A stretch of DNA of 64,000 nt from Hoeflea phototrophica DFL-43 (GTDB lineage Bacteria; Pseudomonadota; Alphaproteobacteria; Rhizobiales; Rhizobiaceae): NCBI RefSeq assembly GCF_000154705.2, contig NZ_CM002917.1, positions 1,072,461-1,136,460 on the forward strand, in the 5' to 3' direction. Every line of letters begins with the position of its first letter. Positions within the stretch are counted from its first letter, which is position 1. The notes below the pieces were generated by a model. That model made no database searches and had not been told where the DNA came from. It saw only the letters and a program-made list of their open reading frames with translations. The translations under genes and the position numbers were made by a program. Positions 57,779 to 64,000 of this stretch are shown here, piece after piece.

Positions 57779-59305
57779 ATGACACCAAAAGACAAACCCA
57801 CGCGCGGCAAACCCGGATCTGACGGAACCACGCCCTCAGACGCCCAGGCGTCAGCCGAAAGCGGCCGCATTGCCAAAATCCTGGCCCGTGTCGGTGTGGC
57901 CTCGCGCCGCGACGTCGAGCGGATGGTGGCTGAAGGCCGTATCAGGGTCAATGGCAAGCTGCTCGACAGCCCCGCCGTCGTGGTTTCGCTGTCCGACCGC
58001 ATTGAGGTCGACGGTGAGGAAGTCGCCGGTATCGAGCGTACGCGCCTGTGGATCTACCACAAGCCCGCGGGCCTGGTGACCACCAACCGTGATCCCGAAG
58101 GCCGCAGGACCGTGTTCGAGACCTTGCCGAAGCATTTGCCCCGGGTGCTCAGCATCGGGCGTCTCGACATCAACACTGAAGGCCTGTTGCTGCTCACCAA
58201 TGATGGCGGGCTGGCCCGCACGCTGGAACTTCCGGAAACCGGCTGGTTGCGGCGCTACCGGGTTCGGGCCTATGGCGACATTGATCAGAACCGCCTTGAT
58301 ACGCTCAAGGATGGCATTGCCGTTGATGGCGTTCTCTACGGTGCCATCGAGGCGACGCTGGACCGCAAGCAAGGCCACAATGTCTGGATCACCATGGGGC
58401 TGCGCGAGGGCAAGAACCGCGAAATCAAGAATGTGCTGAGCGCGCTTGGCCTCGACGTCAACCGTCTGATCCGGATCTCCTTCGGACCGTTCCAGCTCGG
58501 CGATGTTCGTGAGGGCGACGTGGTCGAGATCAAGAGCCGTACCCTGCGCGAGCAGCTTGGCGTACGCCTGATCGAGGAATCGGGTGCAAATTTTGATGCG
58601 CCGCTCAACGATTCTGCCCCAGCCAGCAAGAAGGAAGCAAAGCCAAGTCCGGCTGCCAAACCTGCCCAGCGCGAGTGGATATCAAGCTCGGAGAAGGTCG
58701 AACGCGCCCGCGCCAGGTTTGACACCAAACCCGGGCGTCCGGACCGTGACGGCAAACCTGGCGAGCGCCGCTCCGAATGGGGCCCGGGCAAAGAGCGAGG
58801 CGAACGCAAGAGTTCTGGTGACAAGGCGTCCCGGCCACGCAGCGGCGGCCCCGAGGGCAAGCGCAACGAGGAACCCGGTGCCAAGCCGGCAAAACGCGGG
58901 TTCATTCAGCGCAGCCGCGCCTCCAATGTCTGGATGGCCCCGGGTGCGCGGCCCGTCGCCGATGCGGACAAGCCCGAAGGTGGACGTGGCGGGGCAAAAT
59001 CCGGTCACAAAAAGGCCGATGCTGATCCGCGCGCCGAGACCCGCCGCGGCAGTTTCCCGAAGGGCCGTGCAAAGCCGCGCCCTGACCGTGACGAGAATGA
59101 CGGGCGTCCACGTCGCGATGGTGATCGCCCGTTCGGCAAGGCCCCGGGCAAACCGGCTGGCAAGCCATCAGGCAAATTTGCAGGCAAGCCATCCGGCAAG
59201 CCCGACGGGAAGCCGGGCGGCAAACCGGTCAGAAAACCGGATGCGTCCGGACCATCCGGTGGCCCAGGCAAGGGACGTGGACCCGGTGCGGATCGTCGGC
59301 GGTGA
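57779..59305 (+). CDS. RluB/RsuA-family pseudouridine synthase with long basic tail
   Basis: This 508-aa enzyme makes pseudouridine in rRNA (RluB/RluE/RluF/RsuA group). An S4 RNA-binding domain lies near 28-82, and the synthase core has the motif IGRLDINTEGLLLLTND near 127-143 with the catalytic Asp. The core ends near 275. The last 230 residues are low complexity, Lys/Arg/Gly/Pro-rich, with repeated GKPxGK units (GKPSGKPDGKPGGKP). The start is uncertain: ATG at 57779 or, in frame, at 57743. The 3' end overlaps rsmD by 20 nt. Confidence 0.92.
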   Translation: MTPKDKPTRGKPGSDGTTPSDAQASAESGRIAKILARVGVASRRDVERMVAEGRIRVNGKLLDSPAVVVSLSDRIEVDGEEVAGIERTRLWIYHKPAGLVTTNRDPEGRRTVFETLPKHLPRVLSIGRLDINTEGLLLLTNDGGLARTLELPETGWLRRYRVRAYGDIDQNRLDTLKDGIAVDGVLYGAIEATLDRKQGHNVWITMGLREGKNREIKNVLSALGLDVNRLIRISFGPFQLGDVREGDVVEIKSRTLREQLGVRLIEESGANFDAPLNDSAPASKKEAKPSPAAKPAQREWISSSEKVERARARFDTKPGRPDRDGKPGERRSEWGPGKERGERKSSGDKASRPRSGGPEGKRNEEPGAKPAKRGFIQRSRASNVWMAPGARPVADADKPEGGRGGAKSGHKKADADPRAETRRGSFPKGRAKPRPDRDENDGRPRRDGDRPFGKAPGKPAGKPSGKFAGKPSGKPDGKPGGKPVRKPDASGPSGGPGKGRGPGADRRR

Positions 59306-59849
59306 ATTCCGCGGCAGGAGCATTGCCGCCCCCAAGACCTCGTCAATTCGTCCGACCACAGACCGGACTCGCGAGAGCCTGTTCAACATCTTGAGCCACA
59401 CCTACCCCGAGGCGCTTGATGGCGTGCGGGTGCTGGACCTGTTTGCCGGCACCGGAGCGCTCGGGCTGGAGGCGTTGTCACGCGGATGCCGCACGGCGCT
59501 GTTCGTTGAAAGCGGCGTGGAAGGTCGCGGGGTCATCCAGAAAAACATCGAGACGCTGGGTCTGCAGGGCAGGGCTCGGCTGTTCCGCCGCGATGCCACC
59601 AAACTTGGCCCCGCAGGCACGTCGGGGCCCTTCGCGCTGGTGTTTGCCGATCCGCCCTATGGCAGGGAGCTGGGTGAGAAGGCGCTGGTTTCCGCGGCGC
59701 GCGGCGGCTGGCTCGAGGACGGTGCCTTGATCATACTTGAAGAAGTGGCCAGTGCCGAACCCGATCCAGGAAATGCGTTCACGTTTCTCGAAAGCCGTAC
59801 ATTCGGCGACACAACAATGCGCTTTTTCCGCTATAATGCGCAGGACTGA
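59286..59849 (+). CDS. rsmD: 16S rRNA (guanine-966-N2)-methyltransferase
   Basis: RsmD methylates G966 in 16S rRNA. The 187-aa protein has the conserved N-terminus RIVGGEFRGRSIAAP, the SAM loop VLDLFAGTGALGLEALSRG near 47-65, and the catalytic FADPPYGRELG (DPPY). I chose the GTG at 59286 because the conserved RIVGGEFRGR begins there; it lies inside the last codons of the pseudouridine synthase gene (20-nt overlap), a common arrangement in rhizobia. The C-terminus ends FRYNAQD. Confidence 0.93.
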   Translation: MRIVGGEFRGRSIAAPKTSSIRPTTDRTRESLFNILSHTYPEALDGVRVLDLFAGTGALGLEALSRGCRTALFVESGVEGRGVIQKNIETLGLQGRARLFRRDATKLGPAGTSGPFALVFADPPYGRELGEKALVSAARGGWLEDGALIILEEVASAEPDPGNAFTFLESRTFGDTTMRFFRYNAQD

Positions 59850-59893
59850 GTCAAAGGGACCGGCGCAACGCCGTCTCAAGAACAGGCAGAACA

Positions 59894-60772
59894 ATGGCAG
59901 ACACGAGCCTCGCAACCCCTGAGCGCGCCAAACGATCGGGCGATCCAACTGTTGCGATCGCCTTCGGTGGCGGTGGCGCCCGCGGGATTGCCCATATCCA
60001 CATCATTGAAACTCTCAATGCCATGGGCATCGAGCCGGTGGCCATTTCCGGCTCGTCGATCGGGGCAATCATGGGGGCGGCCATGGCGTCCGGTCTCAGC
60101 GGTGCGGAGATCCGGGAATTTACCCTGGGCAGCATCGGCAAGCCGTCAAACGCCATCGGTCGCATGTGGAAAGCAGCGCGCCCGCGCGGTGTCCGCGATG
60201 CGATGGAAGGCGGTTTGAGGCTCGGTCAGTTCAACATAGAGCGCATTCTCGAGGAGTTCCTGCCCGAAACCGTGGCACGTCGCTTTGAGGATCTCAAGAT
60301 TCCGGCCAAGATCATGGTGACCGACTATTATGATCATTGCGAGGTGGTTTGCGAGACAGGCGACTTGCGCCGTGCAGTTGCCGCTTCGGCTGCCATTCCA
60401 GCCGTCTTCAGGCCGGTGATTCTGGATGATCGGGTGATGATCGACGGCGGGATTTTCAATCCGGTGCCGTTCGATCGGTTGGCCGGACTGGCGGATATCA
60501 TCATCGGAATCGATGTGGTCGGCCTGCCTTCCGGTGTGCCTGGCAAGCCACCGTCGAGCATCGACATGATGTTCGGCGCCAGCCAGCTCATGATGCACTC
60601 GATCATCGGCATGAAGTGCCAGACCAATCCGCCGAACATCCTGCTCAGACCCGATGTGCATCAGTACCGGGTGCTTGATTTTCTCAAGGCCCGCGAAATC
60701 CTCGAGGAGTCCGCAGGCGTGGCCGAACAGCTCAAGCAAGACCTCGATGCCGCCTTCGCGTTCTTCCGTTAG
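59894..60772 (+). CDS. Patatin-like phospholipase
   Basis: This 292-aa protein has the patatin Ser-Asp dyad and oxyanion hole: FGGGGARGIAHIHI near 22-35, nucleophile Ser in SGSSIGAIMGAAMA near 52-65, and the Asp in DGGIFNPVPFDR near 189-200. It is similar to the RssA/YchK group of bacterial patatins. It may act on membrane lipids; the substrate is unknown. The start at 59894 is the best-placed ATG, with AGGCAG upstream. It follows rsmD by 44 bp in the same direction. Confidence 0.9.
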   Translation: MADTSLATPERAKRSGDPTVAIAFGGGGARGIAHIHIIETLNAMGIEPVAISGSSIGAIMGAAMASGLSGAEIREFTLGSIGKPSNAIGRMWKAARPRGVRDAMEGGLRLGQFNIERILEEFLPETVARRFEDLKIPAKIMVTDYYDHCEVVCETGDLRRAVAASAAIPAVFRPVILDDRVMIDGGIFNPVPFDRLAGLADIIIGIDVVGLPSGVPGKPPSSIDMMFGASQLMMHSIIGMKCQTNPPNILLRPDVHQYRVLDFLKAREILEESAGVAEQLKQDLDAAFAFFR

Positions 60773-60809
60773 AAGATGACCTGCAATCGGCGCCGTTCAA
60801 CAAATGGGC

Positions 60810-62267
60810 TCAGAGCGTTGAGGCCTTGCCGCTGGTAAACGCTGATTGAGCGGCAGCGGGCGACTGCATCACGTCCGGATCTGGTTGGTTGCCATCCCGG
60901 TCCTCGATTTTTGCGATGACGCGGAAGCACACGACAATCGACACAAGGCCGAACACGACGGCGCCCAGTCCGTAACCGGCAAGCGCGCCCTGCGCTCCGT
61001 ACCAGTGTGAACCGACCAGCACGAACGGGATCACGCCGAGGGTCGAACGGCTCCAGTTGAACACGGTCGAATACAGCGCGTAGCCAAGATTGTTGAATGC
61101 TGCATTGGCCACAAACAGCATGCCGTTGAAAATAAAGCTGCCGGCGACGAAGAGGCAGAAGAAGACGATGACATCACGCGCTTCGCCGGTCGCGCCGAAG
61201 ATATCGGCAATCTGGTTGCGCAACAAAGCCATGATGGCCCAGGTGACAAGCGTGTAGACCGTGATGAAGATCAGGCTGTCTCGCATGGTCGACATCAGCC
61301 GGTCATAGCGCTTGGCTCCGTAGTTTTGGCCAAGGATCGGACCAACCGCACCTGAAAGCGCGAACAGCGCACCGAACGCCACGGGAATGAGCCGCCCGAC
61401 CACCGCCCAGCCAGCCACTGCGGCGTCGCCATGCCCGGCCATGGTGGTTGTCACGAATGTGTTGCCCACCGGCGTTGCGACCTGCGTCATCAATGCGGGA
61501 AGACCGATGGCCAGGAATGGGCGGATCTCGCGGGCGATGACCGGGACAGACGGCATCGCAATCAGATTGTGGATCCGGATCAACCCGTAGAGCCCGATGC
61601 CGACCAGCGCAAACCGGGAAATCACTGTGGCAATCGCTGCGCCGTGAATGCCCAGATCGAACCCGAAGATGAAGATCGGATCGAGCACCGCCGTCAGCGC
61701 CCCGGCGCCAAGCGTCACATACATCGCGCGCTTTGCGTCACCGACCGCGCGCAGCAAAGCAGCAGTGCACATTCCGGCGCCGAGCACAGGCAGGGAAGGC
61801 AGCACGATCTGCATGAACTCGGTGGCCAGTTCCGCAGTGCGCCCCTGCGCGCCGATCATCCGCACCAGGTCATCCAGGAATGGGAATGTCACAATCACTG
61901 TCGCTGTCATCAGGATGAGCATGTAGGCCAGTGATGCACCGGCGATTTCACGCGCCTCGCCCCGATCGCCGCGCCCCAGCGCGCGTGACGTGAGCGCAGT
62001 GGCTGCGATTGAGAGACCAATCGCCACCGATGTGCTGAAGAACAGAAGCGTGCCCGCATAACCGATGGCAGCCGCCAGCTCCACTTGCCCCAGAAGCGAG
62101 ATGTAGAACAGGTTGAGCGCGTCGACGATGAACACTGCGACCAGACCGATTGATCCGGTCGCAGTCATCACCACGACGTGCCGCATGGTGGAGCCTGTGA
62201 CAAACTTCGCTTGTGAGCCTGCAGCGCTGGCGGCACGTCCAGGAGCAACGGGCGCTCCGCTGCTCAT
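60810..62267 (-). CDS. MATE family efflux transporter
   Basis: This 485-aa inner-membrane protein has twelve hydrophobic helices of the MATE (NorM/DinF-like) family. Typical stretches are MTATGSIGLVAVFIVDALNL near 34-53, LLRAVGDAKRAMYVTL near 163-178 and GQNYGAKRYDRLM near 306-318, the last being the family's conserved loop. It couples to Na+ or H+ and exports drugs or metabolites; the substrate is unknown. It overlaps the VOC gene stop by 4 nt and is the second gene of that operon. Confidence 0.93.
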   Translation of the reverse strand: MSSGAPVAPGRAASAAGSQAKFVTGSTMRHVVVMTATGSIGLVAVFIVDALNLFYISLLGQVELAAAIGYAGTLLFFSTSVAIGLSIAATALTSRALGRGDRGEAREIAGASLAYMLILMTATVIVTFPFLDDLVRMIGAQGRTAELATEFMQIVLPSLPVLGAGMCTAALLRAVGDAKRAMYVTLGAGALTAVLDPIFIFGFDLGIHGAAIATVISRFALVGIGLYGLIRIHNLIAMPSVPVIAREIRPFLAIGLPALMTQVATPVGNTFVTTTMAGHGDAAVAGWAVVGRLIPVAFGALFALSGAVGPILGQNYGAKRYDRLMSTMRDSLIFITVYTLVTWAIMALLRNQIADIFGATGEARDVIVFFCLFVAGSFIFNGMLFVANAAFNNLGYALYSTVFNWSRSTLGVIPFVLVGSHWYGAQGALAGYGLGAVVFGLVSIVVCFRVIAKIEDRDGNQPDPDVMQSPAAAQSAFTSGKASTL

Positions 62268-62680
62268 GACGCGAAAACCTGCCCCAGATCTGAAAACCCT
62301 TTGAATTCCAACGCATTGCCCGAGGGATCGCGCAGGAACATGGTGGCCTGCTCACCGGGCTGCCCTTCGAAGCGAAGCGTCGGCTGCATGATCCAGTCGA
62401 TCCCCTCGGCAGCTTCAAGCCGGGCCGCCAGGGCTTTCCAGTCATCCATCTGCAGCACTGCGCCAAAATGCGGGATCGGCACCGAATGCCCGTCGACTGT
62501 TCCCGAAGCCGAAGCCGCCCCGGCGTCAGCACGAACATGGCCGGACATCTGGTGGCCGAAGAGATCGAAATCGATCCACGTCTCGGTGAAGCGGCCCATT
62601 GGGCAACCGAGCACTTCACCATAGAAGTGGCGGGTCTGATCGATGTCGCGAATGGGGAAGGCAAGGTGAAAGGGCGTCAT
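62264..62680 (-). CDS. VOC family protein (glyoxalase-like)
   Basis: This 138-aa protein has one VOC domain pair. Candidate metal ligands are His in PFHLAFPIRDIDQTRHFYGE near 3-22, the Glu late in RDPSGNALEFKGF, and His/Glu in between (VPIPHFGAVLQMDDW). VOC single-domain proteins include glyoxalases and resistance proteins. The ATG at 62680 follows GGAGATCC at a reasonable distance; an upstream GTG at 62698 is in frame. It overlaps the MATE gene by ATGA, which points to a linked detoxification or resistance role, though that is inference. Confidence 0.88.
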   Translation of the reverse strand: MTPFHLAFPIRDIDQTRHFYGEVLGCPMGRFTETWIDFDLFGHQMSGHVRADAGAASASGTVDGHSVPIPHFGAVLQMDDWKALAARLEAAEGIDWIMQPTLRFEGQPGEQATMFLRDPSGNALEFKGFSDLGQVFAS

Positions 62681-62802
62681 GGGCTCTGGGATCTCCACAT
62701 TGGCGAAAATGGCATGATGAACGGAAATATCTGGTTTGACCGGATTGTCCAGATCCGCAACGATGCCTTTGGCGGCAGCCGGTGGCGGTTCGCCGGGACA
62801 GA

Positions 62803-64000
62803 TCAGGCCGGATCTGAAAGCGTATGATCGTCCCCTGTCGGCGCATCGAGGCGTTCAGATTTCCGCTTGGGTTTGATCAGTGGCTCCGGCGAAACCGGTC
62901 TGGTATGCAGTTTTTCGAGCCCGCCAAGCAGCCCTTCCACGGCCTGGATCGCAAGCCGCTCTTCGTCGCGATGCCGCACATCCTCGCTGATGGACAATGC
63001 CTGGTCTTCCGATGTGCCCAGAGCCTCGAGTGTCTTGCGTCCGAACAACATGCCCGATTCGAAGGTTTCCCGGGCCTCATAGTCCACACCGCGGGCCCTG
63101 AGCGACAAGGTATGGCCGCGGTCATAAGCCCGCGCATATATCCGGGCATTCGGGAAATCGGCCTGGATCATGTCGACGATCTTGTCGGTGATCTCTTTCT
63201 TGTGCGTACAGACCGCGACAATCTTGGCGCGCTGGATCCCGGCGGCCAGCAAGACGTCCTTCCGGGTCCCGTCGCCAAAATAGATCTTGAAGCCGAATTT
63301 CGAGGCGGAGCGGATCCGATCCGCGGATTGGTCGATGATCGTCACATCGGATCCGCCGGCCAGCAGGATTTGCGAGGCGATCTGGCCGAAACGCGAAAAC
63401 CCGATCATCAGAACATCAGACCCTGCGCCTTCGAAGTCCTCATCCATGTGATCCGTGCTGGCTTCATGCATCATGCGCTTGACCAGCACCGCCGCCAGCG
63501 GTGTCAGGGCCATAGATATGGTGACAATGGCCACCAGCAGCGATGCCGTCGATTGCTCGAAGATGCCGGCCGCGGCCGCCGCGCTGAAGATCACGAACCC
63601 GAATTCGCCACCCTGTGGCAACAGGCCTGCAATCTGAATGCTGGTGTTGTGGCTTGATCCAAAAGCGCGGCATGCGCCGTAAATCACAAGCGCCTTGAGA
63701 ACCATCAAGACCGGCACAGCGACAATGATGATCAGCATGTTTTCGAGGATAACGCCGAGATCAAGCGACAGGCCGACAGCCATGAAGAACAGGCCCAGCA
63801 GAATGCCTCGGAAAGGCTCGATGTCTGCTTCCAGCTCATGGCGGTAAGAGGATTCGGCAAGCATGACGCCGGCGATGAAAGCCCCCATTGCCATTGACAG
63901 CCCGGCCACCTGCATCAGCATCCCCGCACCCAGAACCACGAAAAGTGCGGCGGCGATCATTGCTTCCTTGGCCCCGGTTCCGGCAATGAGCTGGAACAGA
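62803..64000 (-). CDS. Kef-type CPA2 antiporter with C-terminal TrkA-N domain (5' end outside window)
   Basis: This is the C-terminal part of a monovalent cation:proton antiporter-2 (KefB/KefC-like). The frame is open to the window edge, about 398 visible residues; full-length members are about 600. Visible are membrane helices with AGLSMAMGAFIAGVMLAES and LGLFFMAVGLSLDLGV, then an NAD-binding TrkA-N domain (DVLMIGFSRFGQIASQILLA; the usual Gly-rich loop GxGxxG is here GFSRFG). The C-terminal 90 residues are charged and variable. It should exchange K+ for H+, possibly gated by glutathione adducts as in E. coli Kef. Confidence 0.92.
   Translation of the reverse strand, partial: LFQLIAGTGAKEAMIAAALFVVLGAGMLMQVAGLSMAMGAFIAGVMLAESSYRHELEADIEPFRGILLGLFFMAVGLSLDLGVILENMLIIIVAVPVLMVLKALVIYGACRAFGSSHNTSIQIAGLLPQGGEFGFVIFSAAAAAGIFEQSTASLLVAIVTISMALTPLAAVLVKRMMHEASTDHMDEDFEGAGSDVLMIGFSRFGQIASQILLAGGSDVTIIDQSADRIRSASKFGFKIYFGDGTRKDVLLAAGIQRAKIVAVCTHKKEITDKIVDMIQADFPNARIYARAYDRGHTLSLRARGVDYEARETFESGMLFGRKTLEALGTSEDQALSISEDVRHRDEERLAIQAVEGLLGGLEKLHTRPVSPEPLIKPKRKSERLDAPTGDDHTLSDPA

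Overview
The window looks like the chromosome of a GC-rich alphaproteobacterium of the Rhizobiales (Hyphomicrobiales). The evidence is gene content: a BA14K-family surface protein, a DUF1127 gene beside a LysR regulator, the hisS-hisZ-hisG order with an alpha-type HisRS, a CIRCE-controlled groESL, a plant-type glutamate-cysteine ligase, and a recombinase module with DUF3489 and DUF2924 proteins. A Hoeflea-like or Phyllobacteriaceae-like source is my best guess, but I could not test it.

Layout. 1-6656 is a plus-strand catabolic operon: a sugar-type ABC ATPase and permease, an SDR dehydrogenase, a VOC protein, a D-2-hydroxyacid dehydrogenase, an RraA-family aldolase, DgoK and DgoA. It should import a sugar or sugar acid and end at pyruvate plus glyceraldehyde-3-phosphate. 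7036-9612 is a small mobile or formerly mobile module (DUF3489, DUF2924, large serine recombinase) with a long stem-loop over its first ribosome-binding site, 210 bp from tRNA-Gln(CUG). 10139-21444 holds ppx-rlmE, a Tat-exported metallo-beta-lactamase-fold protein, guaB with a membrane-protein partner, divergent oxyR and katG, and an LrhA-like regulator divergent from a DUF1127 gene.

21548-36009 holds DUF937, gshA, rsmE, an unnamed Cys-motif protein, a LysE-type exporter, lutR-lutA-lutB-lutC (L-lactate oxidation), and a LysR gene divergent from glcD-glcE-(DUF4870)-glcF (glycolate oxidase). 36121-45249 holds two L,D-transpeptidases, tag, an EamA permease, BA14K, hisS-hisZ-hisG with a 40-bp perfect inverted repeat between hisS and hisZ, and a spondin-domain protein. 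45352-64000 holds DoxX, DUF427, a PAS-like protein, groEL-groES, a HAD-ribF-SDR-SDR operon, ileS, a lipoprotein, tadA, an RluB-type pseudouridine synthase overlapping rsmD, a patatin-like phospholipase, a MATE pump, a VOC protein and the C-terminal part of a Kef-type antiporter.

Most of the window is ordinary core chromosome. The parts most worth a second look are the sugar-acid operon, the recombinase module with its leader hairpin, the repeat that supplies the hisZ ribosome-binding site, the spondin-domain protein and the unnamed Cys-motif protein. No CRISPR array, rRNA operon, insertion sequence or recognised riboswitch was seen.
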